Assembly: GCF_027257955.1 (NCBI RefSeq)
Contig: NZ_JANZNQ010000007.1
Location: forward strand, 156,497 to 220,496
Direction of reading: 5' to 3'
Length of the DNA stretch: 64,000 nucleotides
DNA from: Zhongshania aquatica
Lineage (GTDB): Bacteria; Pseudomonadota; Gammaproteobacteria; Pseudomonadales; Spongiibacteraceae
Made by a program: the position numbers and the translations under genes. Shown piece after piece: positions 30,916 to 40,866 of the stretch (position 1 is the first letter of the stretch; every line of letters starts with the position of its first letter). The notes under the pieces are model-generated. The model had not been told where the DNA came from. It saw only the letters and a list, made by a program, of their open reading frames with translations, and did not search any database.

Positions 30916-32313
30916 GTGAAATACATAAGCACCCGTGGCAAAGCGCCCGCCCTGAATTTTGAAGATGTGTTGCTTACTGGTTTAGCACCAGACGGCGGTT
31001 TGTATGTGCCCGAGTCCCTGCCTAAATACAGCAAAGAGCAAATTGCCGCCTGGTCTTCACTGTCTTATACCGATTTAGCCTTTCAGATTATTAAACCCTT
31101 CGTCGGTGGATGTATTCCCGATGACGATTTAAAAGCGATCATCGAAGATACCTATGTGGATTTTCGCCACCCAGCGATTGCGCCGTTGGTGCAGCTTGAT
31201 CGCAATGAATGGGTGCTGGAATTATTCCAAGGGCCGACATTAGCCTTTAAAGATTTTGCGCTGCAGATGTTGGGTCGCTTGTTGGATTACGTTTTAGAGC
31301 GTCGCCAGCAAAAAGTTGTCATCATGGGTGCGACATCCGGCGACACCGGTTCGGCGGCGATTCAAGGTTGCAAGCGTTGCAGCAATATCGATATTTTTAT
31401 TTTGCATCCCTACCAGCGAGTGTCTGAAGTGCAGCGCCGCCAGATGACTACCGTCGTCGGCGATAATATTTATAACATTGCCGTGCGTGGACATTTCGAC
31501 CACTGTCAGGCAATGGTTAAAGCCAGTTTTGCTGATCAAAGTTTCTTGCCTGAAGGCCGCCAATTAGTGGCGGTAAACTCGATCAACTGGGCGCGGATTA
31601 TGGCGCAGATCGTCTACTACTTTTATGCCGCCTACGCGGTTGGCGCACCTGATCGCTCGGTGAGTTTCTCGGTGCCCACCGGAAACTTTGGCGATATTTA
31701 CGCCGGTTATCTGGCTAAGTGCATGGGCTTGCCCATAGATCAGCTGGTAGTTGCGACTAATCAAAACGATATTTTGCACCGTTTTATTAGTGGCAATAAA
31801 TTTGAGAAGCACGAGCTGCAACACACGTTGTCTCCCAGTATGGATATTGTTGTGTCTAGCAATTTCGAGCGTATGTTGTTTGATTGTTATGACCGCGACG
31901 GCGCTGCCATTGCAGACTTAATGGAGCGAATGAACACCGAGACCGTGTCTATTCCAGATAGCGCCTTCGCTAAAGTGCGTGGTCTGTTCGATAGCTACGG
32001 TGTGGACGATGCGGCAACGGTTGAAACTATTGCATCGGTCTATGACGCTAGTGAATATCTGCTCGATCCACATTCAGCGATTGGTGTTAAAGCCGCGCGT
32101 GAGTGTCGCCGTGATATGTCTACGCCGATGATTACCTTGGCGACGGCGCATCCCGCGAAATTCCCTGAAGCAGTAATGAAGGCCGGTTATCCCACTGCGC
32201 CGGCACTGCCACATCATATGAGCGATTTGTTTGATCTAGATGAGCGTTACGAAGTTATCGACAATAACATTGGGGATGTTCACGCGTTTATCGCTGCCAA
32301 CGTCCGCGCCTGA
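30916..32313 (+). CDS. thrC: Threonine synthase
   Basis: PLP enzyme converting O-phosphohomoserine to threonine. The Schiff-base lysine is K112 in GPTLAFKDFALQ; the phosphate/PLP segment GATSGDTGSAAI and the SVPTGNFGDIYAGY motif are clear. 465 aa, long-form family. The start is a GTG at 30916 following GAGAGC. It is downstream of hom, 106 bp apart, and ends just before or within the recJ start region. Confidence 0.96.
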   Translation: MKYISTRGKAPALNFEDVLLTGLAPDGGLYVPESLPKYSKEQIAAWSSLSYTDLAFQIIKPFVGGCIPDDDLKAIIEDTYVDFRHPAIAPLVQLDRNEWVLELFQGPTLAFKDFALQMLGRLLDYVLERRQQKVVIMGATSGDTGSAAIQGCKRCSNIDIFILHPYQRVSEVQRRQMTTVVGDNIYNIAVRGHFDHCQAMVKASFADQSFLPEGRQLVAVNSINWARIMAQIVYYFYAAYAVGAPDRSVSFSVPTGNFGDIYAGYLAKCMGLPIDQLVVATNQNDILHRFISGNKFEKHELQHTLSPSMDIVVSSNFERMLFDCYDRDGAAIADLMERMNTETVSIPDSAFAKVRGLFDSYGVDDAATVETIASVYDASEYLLDPHSAIGVKAARECRRDMSTPMITLATAHPAKFPEAVMKAGYPTAPALPHHMSDLFDLDERYEVIDNNIGDVHAFIAANVRA

Positions 32314-32317
32314 GTCG

Positions 32318-34063
32318 GTGTCTGATTTTCCTAAGATAATTCTTCGTACTCCCGCCGCTACAGCATTTTCTGCGGCGGTTCCTCCTTTGCTGCAAAAGTT
32401 ATACGGCGCGCGCGGTGTGCTGAGCGACGCCGACATCGAAACAGGTTTAGAGCGTCTTCCCAAACCTGATATGAAAGGTTTGCCTGAGGCTTGCGCCTTG
32501 CTCGCCGATGCCATTCAAACGCAAAAGCGCTTGTTAATAATTGGTGATTTTGACTGCGACGGCGCCACCAGTACTAGCGTTGGCATGTTGGGTTTTAGGG
32601 CGCTTGGTGCCGCGCATGTTGACTATTTAGTCCCCAATCGTTTTGAGTATGGCTACGGTTTAACACCGGAAATTGTCGCAGTGGCGGCGGATCGTGAGCC
32701 AGATTTAATAATCACCGTTGATAATGGCATTTCAAGTATTGAGGGCGTCGCCGCCGCGGCGAAACTTGGTATTCCTGTTATCGTTACTGACCATCACTTG
32801 CCCGGCGATGCCTTGCCGGCAGCGGCCGCCATTGTTAATCCAAATCAGCACGGCTGTCCCTTTCCTGCAAAGTCATTGGCTGGCGTGGGGGTAATGTTTT
32901 ATGTCTTACTTGCACTGCGTAGCGAGTTACGCGAGCGAGGCTGGTTTTCAAAAGAGCGTCCAGAACCAAATTTGGCGGAACTCTTAGACCTTGTTGCCCT
33001 AGGCACGGTGGCCGATGTTGTGCCGCTTGAACAGGCCAATAGAGTGTTGGTAACACAGGGTTTGCGGCGGATTCGCGCTGGTCGCTGTCGTCCCGGTATT
33101 CAGGCGCTGCTCCGCGTGGCGGGCAAAGAAGCGTCTCGTATAGTCGCCTCTGACATGGGCTTCGCCCTTGGGCCGCGCCTAAATGCTGCGGGCCGTTTAG
33201 ATGATATTAGTCTGGGTATTCGCTGCCTATTGACCGATGACGAAGATGTGGCGCTGAGTTTGGCGGCGGAACTTGACGATTTGAATCGTGAACGTCGCTC
33301 GATTGAGCAGAGTATGAAAGACGACGCCATGCGGGTGTTGGCACATTTGCAGTTAGATGCGAGCAATATTCCCAATGGTATTTGTTTATACGACCCAACA
33401 TGGCATCAGGGTGTGGTCGGTATTTTAGCCTCGCGTATTAAAGACCGTTATCACCGGCCGGTGATTGCTTTTGCTGACGCTGATGATCATGAAATGAAAG
33501 GGTCTGCCAGATCGATTCCGGGCTTACATTTGCGTGATGCCTTAGATTTGTTGGCTAAGCGAAATCCTGGCTTGCTCAACAAGTTTGGCGGTCATGCGAT
33601 GGCTGCGGGCCTAAGCTTGGCCAAGAAAGATTACGCGCGCTTTGAAGCTGCCTTTGACGCGATTGTGGCGGAGTTGGCCAGCGAAGAGCAGCTTACCGCC
33701 GCCGTGCACAGCGATGGTGAGTTGCAGCCAGAGGACTTTTCCATCGACCACGCCGAATTGCTGCGCAGTGCGGGGCCTTGGGGGCAGAATTTTCCGGAAC
33801 CAAAATTCCATGGTCGCTTCGGGCTGGTTCAGCAGCGTATCGTTGGCGAACGTCATTTAAAAATGGTCTTGGCGCCCATCGCTGCCGACGGTCAACTTAG
33901 CCAACAGATCATTGATGCCATCGCCTTTAATATCGACACCGCGATCTGGCCAAATCAGCAAGCAGATCAGGTTTATGTGGTGTACAAGCTTGATAGTAAT
34001 CTGTTTAGAGAGCGTTTGACGGTGCAGTTATTGGTCGATCATCTTCAGGCGGTCGTCGAATAA
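32318..34063 (+). CDS. recJ: Single-stranded-DNA-specific exonuclease RecJ
   Basis: 5'-3' ssDNA exonuclease in RecF-pathway recombination and repair. DHH-superfamily motifs: GDFDCDGATS, VTVDNGISS, VTDHHLPGD (the DHH), and DHHA1-domain KFGGHAMAAGLSL. The open frame starts inside thrC at 32240; ATG 32276 is possible, but GTG 32318 gives MSDFPKIILR and 581 aa, matching E. coli RecJ (577 aa) in length and N-terminal alignment, so it is preferred. Confidence 0.93.
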   Translation: MSDFPKIILRTPAATAFSAAVPPLLQKLYGARGVLSDADIETGLERLPKPDMKGLPEACALLADAIQTQKRLLIIGDFDCDGATSTSVGMLGFRALGAAHVDYLVPNRFEYGYGLTPEIVAVAADREPDLIITVDNGISSIEGVAAAAKLGIPVIVTDHHLPGDALPAAAAIVNPNQHGCPFPAKSLAGVGVMFYVLLALRSELRERGWFSKERPEPNLAELLDLVALGTVADVVPLEQANRVLVTQGLRRIRAGRCRPGIQALLRVAGKEASRIVASDMGFALGPRLNAAGRLDDISLGIRCLLTDDEDVALSLAAELDDLNRERRSIEQSMKDDAMRVLAHLQLDASNIPNGICLYDPTWHQGVVGILASRIKDRYHRPVIAFADADDHEMKGSARSIPGLHLRDALDLLAKRNPGLLNKFGGHAMAAGLSLAKKDYARFEAAFDAIVAELASEEQLTAAVHSDGELQPEDFSIDHAELLRSAGPWGQNFPEPKFHGRFGLVQQRIVGERHLKMVLAPIAADGQLSQQIIDAIAFNIDTAIWPNQQADQVYVVYKLDSNLFRERLTVQLLVDHLQAVVE

Positions 34064-34202
34064 AGCCAGTTACCGGCACAGATTCTCGTTTGGATTGATT
34101 TATCGGTGCCGACTCATTACCCAATTCCTCGCTGCGCTTTGCTCAGTGCCCCGCATCAGGTAAAATGCCGTCCCTTTTCCACGTCTTACCGGATGTTGCT
34201 CA

Positions 34203-35301
34203 ATGTTAGAAGTTAACGCCATACGCCAATCTCTTAAAAGCATGAGCGATAGAACCGACGTGCTTCGGGGGTATCTTTGACTACGCCAACAAAAAAGAGC
34301 GTTTAACTGAGGTTGAGTTAGAGCTGGGTGATCCAAAGGTGTGGGATGACCCAAAACGCGCGCAGGATCTTGGTCGCGAACGCGCGTCCTTAGAGGCGGT
34401 TGTCGCTACTATCGACGAGCTAGATAGCGGTGTAGCCGATTGCAGTGAACTGCTGGATATGGCGGTGGAAGAGGGTGACGACGACACCATTAGCGGCATG
34501 CAGTCTGACGTTGATCGTTTAGAAACGTCGTTGGCGACCTTAGAATTCCGCCGTATGTTTTCTGGCGAGATGGATCCAAATAATTGTTACCTGGATATTC
34601 AATCTGGCTCAGGCGGCACCGAGGCCCAGGATTGGGCCAATATGGTTTTGCGCATGTATTTGCGCTGGTGCGAGAGCCGTGGCTTTAAAGCGGAACTGGT
34701 TGAACTGTCAGACGGTGAAGTGGCGGGTATTAAAAGCGCGACAATCCATATTCAGGGTGAATATGCCTTTGGCTGGCTACGCACAGAAACCGGTGTTCAC
34801 CGTTTAGTACGTAAGTCGCCTTTTGATTCCGGTAATCGCCGTCACACGTCGTTTTGCTCAGTGTTTATCTCGCCGGAAATTGATGACGATATTGAAATCG
34901 ATATTAATCCTTCAGATGTGCGTACCGACACATACCGTGCTAGCGGCGCGGGTGGTCAGCACATTAACAAAACCGATTCGGCGGTGCGTTTAACCCACGT
35001 ACCCACTAATATTGTGGTGCAGTGCCAAAACCAGCGTTCGCAGCATCAAAACCGTGATAGCGCATGGAAAATGCTAAAGGCAAAACTCTACGAATTGGAA
35101 ATGCAAAAGCGCAATAGCGCGGCCCAAGAGCTTGAAGACAGTAAGTCTGATATCGGCTGGGGCAGTCAAATTCGCTCCTACGTTTTAGATGATCAGCGCA
35201 TAAAAGATTTGCGTACCAATGTGCAGACCAGCAATTGCGGCGCGGTATTAGACGGTGATTTAGACCTGTTTATTGAAGCGAGTTTGAAGAGCGGTTTGTA
35301 G
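34203..35301 (+). CDS. prfB: Peptide chain release factor 2 with programmed +1 frameshift
   Basis: RF2 terminates at UGA and UAA. Frame 1 starts at ATG 34203 and stops at an in-frame TGA (34278-34280) after 25 codons; the site reads CGG GGG TAT CTT TGA C. A +1 slip on CTT gives 340 further residues, 365 aa in total, equal to E. coli RF2. The internal Shine-Dalgarno-like GGGGG is at 34267-34271. The stop-codon-recognising SPF tripeptide ([10 protein letters not shown]) and the catalytic GGQ ([10 protein letters not shown]) are present. The slip autoregulates RF2: low RF2 slows UGA reading and promotes frameshifting. A conventional ORF call would truncate the N-terminus at 34339. Confidence 0.96.
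34266..34281 (+). promoter_or_regulatory. RF2 programmed frameshift site
   Basis: SD-like CGGGGG, TAT, slippery CTT and TGA followed by C. In E. coli the SD-like element is AGGGGG; here the first base is C, so pairing with the anti-SD is one base shorter or shifted. Confidence 0.93.
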
Positions 35302-35385
35302 GCATTGAGCTGAAACAGAAATTAACAAAACCATTTTTATTTAATGTCTAACGCGATTGAAGGCGTTTGACCCAAGGATTACACC

Positions 35386-36882
35386 ATGTCAGAGCAACAC
35401 AACGAAGCTGAACACGTTCAGGAAGAGAATCGCCTTATCGCAGAGCGCCGCGCAAAATTAACGGCGATTCGCGCGAAGCGTAATGCCTTCCCAAATCATT
35501 TTCGTCGTGAGGATTATGCCGACCGCTTGCAAGCTGAGTTGGGCGAGAAGGGCAAGGAAGAGTTAGAGGCCTTAGATCGTCAAGCGAGCATTGCCGGGCG
35601 CATTATGGCAAAGCGTGGGCCGTTTATGGTGCTGCAAGACATGACTGGCCGCATTCAGGTCTATGTTGATAAAAAACAGTTTCCAGAAGAATTAGCCGAC
35701 GAAATTAAAACCTGGGACATTGGTGACATCATCTCTGCGACTGGCCCCGTGCATAAGTCTGGCAAGGGCGATTTGTATGTCTACATGAAAGAAACGTCGC
35801 TGCTGACCAAATCCCTGCGCCCGCTGCCAGATAAGTTTCATGGCCTGCAAGATCAAGAGATTCGTTATCGCCAGCGCTATGTTGATCTCATTATGAATGA
35901 GTCTTCGCGTCGTACTTTTGCGATCCGCTCAAAAATGATTAGCTCGATTCGTAATTTCTTGCAGCAACGGGACTTTGTCGAAGTTGAAACCCCGATGATG
36001 CAAGTGATTCCTGGCGGCGCAAGCGCGCGTCCCTTTGTAACTCATCACAATGCGCTGAGCATGGATATGTATTTGCGGATTGCGCCAGAGCTGTATTTAA
36101 AACGTTTGGTGGTGGGCGGTATTGAACGGGTGTTTGAGATTAACCGTAATTTCCGTAACGAAGGCTTGTCTACCCGTCATAATCCAGAATTCACCATGAT
36201 CGAATTCTATCAAGCTTATGCTGACTATAAAGACATGATGGATTTGACCGAAGCCATGTTGCGCAATACCGCCCAGGAAGTGTTGGGCACTACTACGATT
36301 AATTATCAGGGCAGCGAATACGATTTTGCTAAACCCTTTACCCGCCTGTCGGTTTTCGACTCTGTGCTGCAATACAACGCGGATATCACCGCAGAGCAAC
36401 TGTCTGACATGGCTCAAGCGACCGCCATCGCTAAAAAACTCGGTGTCGATGTGAAAGACAGCTGGGGCCTAGGTAAGATTCAGATCGAGATTTTTGAAGA
36501 GACCGTTGAGCATAAATTAGATCAGCCGACGTTTATTACCGAATACCCAACAGAGGTCTCGCCACTTGCACGTTGCAATGACGACAATCCTTTTGTCACA
36601 GATCGCTTTGAGTTTTTTGTTGGCGGTAGAGAGTTGGCAAATGGTTTCTCGGAATTAAATGACCCAGAGGATCAGGCAGAACGCTTTATGGCGCAGGTGG
36701 CAGAGAAAGAGGGCGGTGACGACGAGGCTATGCATTATGACGCTGACTTTATCGCGGCCCTTGAATACGGCTTGCCGCCGACAGCTGGTGAGGGTATTGG
36801 TATTGATAGGCTGGTGATGTTATTTACCGATGCACCGTCGATCCGTGACGTTCTGTTATTCCCGCATATGCGCCCAGAGTAA
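35386..36882 (+). CDS. lysS: Lysyl-tRNA synthetase (class II)
   Basis: Charges tRNA-Lys. N-terminal OB fold (about 60-170, [19 protein letters not shown]) binds the anticodon. The class II core follows with motif 1 around [10 protein letters not shown], motif 2 [20 protein letters not shown], and motif 3 [13 protein letters not shown]. 498 aa, as in E. coli LysS (505). Located 84 bp after prfB, the classical prfB-lysS pair. Confidence 0.97.
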   Translation: MSEQHNEAEHVQEENRLIAERRAKLTAIRAKRNAFPNHFRREDYADRLQAELGEKGKEELEALDRQASIAGRIMAKRGPFMVLQDMTGRIQVYVDKKQFPEELADEIKTWDIGDIISATGPVHKSGKGDLYVYMKETSLLTKSLRPLPDKFHGLQDQEIRYRQRYVDLIMNESSRRTFAIRSKMISSIRNFLQQRDFVEVETPMMQVIPGGASARPFVTHHNALSMDMYLRIAPELYLKRLVVGGIERVFEINRNFRNEGLSTRHNPEFTMIEFYQAYADYKDMMDLTEAMLRNTAQEVLGTTTINYQGSEYDFAKPFTRLSVFDSVLQYNADITAEQLSDMAQATAIAKKLGVDVKDSWGLGKIQIEIFEETVEHKLDQPTFITEYPTEVSPLARCNDDNPFVTDRFEFFVGGRELANGFSELNDPEDQAERFMAQVAEKEGGDDEAMHYDADFIAALEYGLPPTAGEGIGIDRLVMLFTDAPSIRDVLLFPHMRPE

Positions 36883-37054
36883 TCTCTATTTGTGTGTTCA
36901 GGTGGTCGTAGCGTCACCTGAACGCATCTCCTAAAAGACTATTTTCTCCCCATTCCTCTCCTCAACACATTTGATATAAATCCCGCCTAGACAGCAACTT
37001 GGGCAACTATGTTATAGTGCTGGGCACGCATTTTAAGCACTGGGGATTTATACG

Positions 37055-37708
37055 ATGAGTATCGAAAACGTCGATTTATTTGACGGTCTGATGCCGGAAG
37101 AAATTCAGATTTTACGTGACACCAGTGTGGTGCGTGAATTTGCAAAAAATACCGTACTGATTCACGAAGGCGATGTAGCTGACTCCCTTTATGTGGTCGA
37201 ATCAGGTCGAGTTAAAGTGTATTGCAGCGACAAAGGCGGCAAAGACTTTGTACTGAATATTTTAGAGCACGGCGATTATTTTGGTGAGCTTGCGTTACTC
37301 GACGACGATAAGCGATCTGCCTCAGTGCGCGCGATGGAAGTCAGTAAAGTTCGTATTATCTATAAAGAAGACTTCAAGGCGATTCTGGATCTGCATCCGA
37401 ATATCACCCGTATTCTTAATAAAAACCTCACCCGCCGCATTCGCAAGCTGACCAATGATGTGAAGAGTTTGGCGCTGCAAGACGTGTATGGTCGGGTGGT
37501 GAAAGTGCTGACCAGTTTGGCGGTTCCTGTTGGCGATGATGGCAGCATGCGTATCGATGAAAAACTCACTCAGCAAGAGATCGCAGATAGGGTTGGTTCA
37601 TCTCGCGAAATGGTCGCTCGTATATTGAAAGATCTCACCATTGGTGAATACATTGACGTTGATGGTCGTCATATTATTATTAAGAGAAAGCTCCCAGAGA
37701 GTTACTAA
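37055..37708 (+). CDS. Crp/Fnr-family transcriptional regulator, cyclic-nucleotide-binding
   Basis: 217 aa: cNMP-binding beta-roll (about 10-125) then a winged HTH. The phosphate-binding cassette GELALLDDDKRSAS retains the Glu (E78), Arg (R87) and Ser (S88) that contact cAMP in CRP, and Fnr-type iron-sulfur cysteines are absent. The recognition helix GSSREMVARILKDL keeps the R-E-x3-R pattern of CRP, so a TGTGA-type target is plausible. It is a lone gene with a 172-bp upstream region; targets unknown. It may be the Vfr/CRP-like regulator or a paralogue. Confidence 0.87.
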   Translation: MSIENVDLFDGLMPEEIQILRDTSVVREFAKNTVLIHEGDVADSLYVVESGRVKVYCSDKGGKDFVLNILEHGDYFGELALLDDDKRSASVRAMEVSKVRIIYKEDFKAILDLHPNITRILNKNLTRRIRKLTNDVKSLALQDVYGRVVKVLTSLAVPVGDDGSMRIDEKLTQQEIADRVGSSREMVARILKDLTIGEYIDVDGRHIIIKRKLPESY

Positions 37709-37792
37709 CTTTACTCGTTATACCGGTTTGCCAATAAGCTGAATGTGTTGTTCAGCGTAGTGTCTATGATGCGCCGTATACCTTCAATGGCC

Positions 37793-39085
37793 TCACCATG
37801 TATATGTAAGGCCGAAGGCGAACCAATGGGCACCGCAGGTTTCTTCCGCGTCGCTTCCTAGTGGCAGTTGCGTATTTGTGTACTGGCGTTTTATTTTTGG
37901 CACGTAGACATACCCTATTGATGTTTCCCAGTGTGGGGCAATTTCGTGATTTACGCCCGCGGTGAAATGCCACTTGGCGAGGAGGTTGTTTAGTGGAGAT
38001 TCGTAGCCGTGTTTTATGATATTGCCAAGGTGATTGATCCCCGCAGTGATTTGCGTTTGATCGTTTAGTTTGAATTTTGCACCAATTGACCTTGCGAATT
38101 GGTTTTGCCCACCAAAATCATTCGTTAATTTTATGCTATCTGGTGCGCCAGTTGTTTGCGCTTCTGACAGCGTGGTTGAGACCTTTCCTAGAGCTTTGCG
38201 CCAACGATAATAATTGAAGTCAGCGCCAAGGGTAAGTTGCGGACTTACTTGCCATGCTAACCCAATGCCTAGCTCACTCGGTAATGATAAGCCGTCGATC
38301 TTGGCTGAGTTGTATTTAACACGACCGAGACCCATCGCTTCAAAATTAGCGGTTGCATTGCCATTTTTTAATACCAGTTTTGTGTCGGAACCATAAGCTA
38401 TTCCGAGGGTAAGTTGCTCGTTAATATCGTATTGCAAGCCCGCGCGCCACGCGTAACTAACGCCGCTGAGGTCCTCTATTTCTAAGCCGGCAAAGCCACT
38501 TCCGGCATCGGATGTGTTTGGAAATATCTCTTGTTCGGCTTGGGAATAGTTTATAGATCCGCTAAAGCCAATTCGTAACTTGTCGTTCACGTTCCATGCT
38601 ATTGCGGGCGCTAGCCGAAAGACCCCGAACATGGCGGTAAGGTCGTCCGTGGTGCCGAAGGCAGTATTTAGGTTCGTATAGTCAAAGCCAACTCCGCCCT
38701 GGGCAAAAAAACCTAAGCCGACGGTTATATCGGAATGATTCTCAAGTGGTGTTGACCAAGCGCTACTTATAAGTATCGCACGATCATTACCTGAGCGGTC
38801 GTCGTTGTTTAAGGAGTCTGCGTGGCGAATACCGTTCATAAAAACGGGTTCAATTACGGTGCTAAATTGAGCTTGCTTAGAGATAGCGATACCAGCAGTG
38901 TTATTGTTGATACTGAGTGGGTCGCCGGAAAATCCCATATCAGTGCCAGCCATTGAAACGCTATCTGTCCCGAAACCAAGGGGTAAAGATCCGATGCCTG
39001 CCCAACTGTGAAGTGGCAGCGCAGCTGAGAAAAAGATCATGCAATGTCGGCAGATTCTTATTTTTTGATTTAGATTAATAGGCAC
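37793..39085 (-). CDS. OmpP1/FadL/TodX family outer-membrane transporter
   Basis: FadL-type barrel for uptake of long-chain fatty acids or other hydrophobic compounds. A signal peptide (about 1-29, MIFFSAALPLHSWA) is followed by the plug-like GIGSLPLGFGTDSVSMAGTDMGFSGDPLSINNNTAGIA segment, then barrel strands and an aromatic C-terminal YTW. 430 aa. The start appears to be GTG 39085 with GGAAG upstream; ATG 39040 is an alternative. Two palindromic operator-like sites precede it at 39105-39145, so it is probably controlled by a repressor. The acyl-CoA cluster at 23-29 kb may process its cargo. Confidence 0.88.
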   Translation of the reverse strand: MPINLNQKIRICRHCMIFFSAALPLHSWAGIGSLPLGFGTDSVSMAGTDMGFSGDPLSINNNTAGIAISKQAQFSTVIEPVFMNGIRHADSLNNDDRSGNDRAILISSAWSTPLENHSDITVGLGFFAQGGVGFDYTNLNTAFGTTDDLTAMFGVFRLAPAIAWNVNDKLRIGFSGSINYSQAEQEIFPNTSDAGSGFAGLEIEDLSGVSYAWRAGLQYDINEQLTLGIAYGSDTKLVLKNGNATANFEAMGLGRVKYNSAKIDGLSLPSELGIGLAWQVSPQLTLGADFNYYRWRKALGKVSTTLSEAQTTGAPDSIKLTNDFGGQNQFARSIGAKFKLNDQTQITAGINHLGNIIKHGYESPLNNLLAKWHFTAGVNHEIAPHWETSIGYVYVPKIKRQYTNTQLPLGSDAEETCGAHWFAFGLTYTW

Positions 39086-39104
39086 TGCGTCTTCCGATTA
39101 AAAC

Positions 39105-39145
39105 ATACTAAGTGGTATTTAAATTGATATTATACCAGGTGGTAT
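39105..39145. promoter_or_regulatory. Paired palindromic operators upstream of fadL-like gene
   Basis: ATACCA-GG-TGGTAT (39132-39145) is a perfect 6+6 inverted repeat, and ATACTA-AG-TGGTAT (39105-39118) is a second copy with one arm mismatch. Centres are 27 bp apart. The first site is 20 bp from the start codon, in the promoter/5'-UTR zone. TetR- or GntR-type repressors bind such sites. Confidence 0.6.
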
Positions 39146-39344
39146 GTTGCTGCAAGGATTTACTAACGGTGTCGCATGGGTAAAAAGATCTCTCTCAATA
39201 ACTCAAATTGGCTGGCTTGATGGCAAGTGATGCGCGCACGAGAGATGATGTTTTTTCGGCGATTATCAATTGGGAGGTAAATGATTTAGGCAGTGAGCCG
39301 ACGCAGATGATTACTTATAAAGTCATTAGCTCTCAAACTGTGGT

Positions 39345-39377
39345 GCTGTGCTGTGCTGTGCTGTGCTGTGCTGTGCT
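39345..39377. repeat. GCTGT pentanucleotide tandem repeat
   Basis: Six exact GCTGT units plus a partial GCT, in the gap between the fadL-like gene's upstream region and the xseA 3' end (328-bp gap 39086-39413). It is 37 bp downstream of nothing coding on the plus strand and 37 bp from the xseA stop. Confidence 0.95.
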
Positions 39378-39413
39378 AAGTTGAAGTTGGTAAACACAGG
39401 CTTTGTTATAAGA

Positions 39414-40757
39414 TTATTTATTAACGATAAGTTCTGCGCTTCCTCGCCCAAACTTGGCGTTTAATTCTTGGCCTTTCTGTAAGTTCGCCGCGTCGCGAAC
39501 AATAGCGCCACTTTCGTCGCTAATAATGGCGTAGCCTCGGTTTAAAGTTTGTTCTGGCCCAAGGGTCTTGAGTTGTTGCTCCATATTTTTTAATGCAATT
39601 CGTGGCTGCTGTAGTCGTAGTTTGATGGCGAGTTGCATCCGTCCACGCAGTGCATTCAGTTCTTTGTATTTTGTTTTCAATTGGCGTTCGGGGTTGAGTA
39701 GGGCGAGTTGTTGATTTGCCGCATGTAGGCGCTGTTTGCGCTGCCGCTGGGCTTGCAGCCACTGCCGCTGTAAACGCATCTCTAAATCATCTAGGCGCTG
39801 ACTTTGTTCGCGTAATTGACTGCGCGGGTCGCGCACTCGGCGGGTAATCGATAGCAGCTGTTCGCGCCATCGCGCAAATCTGCGCAATTGGCTATTGGCG
39901 AGGCGGCCCTTGAGTAAATGTAGTCGTGAGATCAACTCACCTTGGTCTGGGCTTAGCAGTTCGGCGGCAGCAGACGGGGTGGCGGCGCGGACGTCGGCGA
40001 CAAAGTCGCTGATACTAAAATCTACTTCGTGCCCAACGGCGCTAACAACCGGCAGCGCGGAGTTGTAAATCGCAGCTGCGACCTCACGCTCATTGAACGG
40101 CCATAGATCTTCCAATGAGCCACCGCCGCGCGATACTAAAATGACATCGAAGTTTTGCAGCCCCTGACTAGCCCAAATATTGGCTTTTAGAATTGCATCG
40201 GCGATTTGCTGTGCAGCCTGCTCACCCTGCACTAGTACCGGTAATACGCTAATTTGCATGCTGGGCCAGCGGCGCATTAATACCGATAAAATGTCGTGAA
40301 TGGCGGCGCCTGTGGGTGACGTGACTACGGCGATATGCCGAATGTTCTCCGGCAGTGTCTTTTTGTTCTCGGCGTCAAACCAGCCCGCTGCCATCAGTTC
40401 TTGTTTGAGTTGTTCAAATGCTTGCGCTAAGACGCCAGCGCCAGCAGGTTGCATGCTGTCTACAATGAGCTGGTAGTCACCGCGCCCCTCATAAAGACTA
40501 ACTTTACCGCGTACGTTAACTTGCTGGCCTGGCTCAGGGCTAAAATTGACCCTCATATTCTTACCCTTAAAGAAGGCGCAGCGAATTTGAGCGCGGTCGT
40601 CTTTTAAGGTGAAATACCAATGGCCGGAGCTGGGCCGAGACAGGGTAGAAAGCTCGCCGCTAACGGTGACTTGCGCGAAGCAGTCTTCTAATAATTGTTT
40701 TGCCAAGCCATTTAACTGGCTGACGCTTAGGGTTTGTGGCGGTTCTTGTGTAGTCAT
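39414..40757 (-). CDS. xseA: Exodeoxyribonuclease VII large subunit
   Basis: Large subunit of ExoVII, which degrades single-stranded DNA from both ends. N-terminal OB fold (about 10-110, SVSQLNGLAKQLLEDCFAQVTVSGELS), then the catalytic domain with VVTSPTGAAIHDILSVLMRRWP, DVILVSRGGGSLEDLWPFNE and VSAVGHEVDFSISDFVADVRAATPSAAAEL. A long coiled-coil arm (about 290-390) and C-terminal barrel follow. 447 aa. Divergent from guaB, the common arrangement. Confidence 0.96.
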   Translation of the reverse strand: MTTQEPPQTLSVSQLNGLAKQLLEDCFAQVTVSGELSTLSRPSSGHWYFTLKDDRAQIRCAFFKGKNMRVNFSPEPGQQVNVRGKVSLYEGRGDYQLIVDSMQPAGAGVLAQAFEQLKQELMAAGWFDAENKKTLPENIRHIAVVTSPTGAAIHDILSVLMRRWPSMQISVLPVLVQGEQAAQQIADAILKANIWASQGLQNFDVILVSRGGGSLEDLWPFNEREVAAAIYNSALPVVSAVGHEVDFSISDFVADVRAATPSAAAELLSPDQGELISRLHLLKGRLANSQLRRFARWREQLLSITRRVRDPRSQLREQSQRLDDLEMRLQRQWLQAQRQRKQRLHAANQQLALLNPERQLKTKYKELNALRGRMQLAIKLRLQQPRIALKNMEQQLKTLGPEQTLNRGYAIISDESGAIVRDAANLQKGQELNAKFGRGSAELIVNK

Positions 40758-40866
40758 TGGTGCATTATACCGATATATGGTATTCGGTCGCTAAGAATCG
40801 GTTTACTCGGCGGCGCCCATGAATTAAAATTGCGAGGATTCTAGCCACAGGCACCGGAATCAAAAT

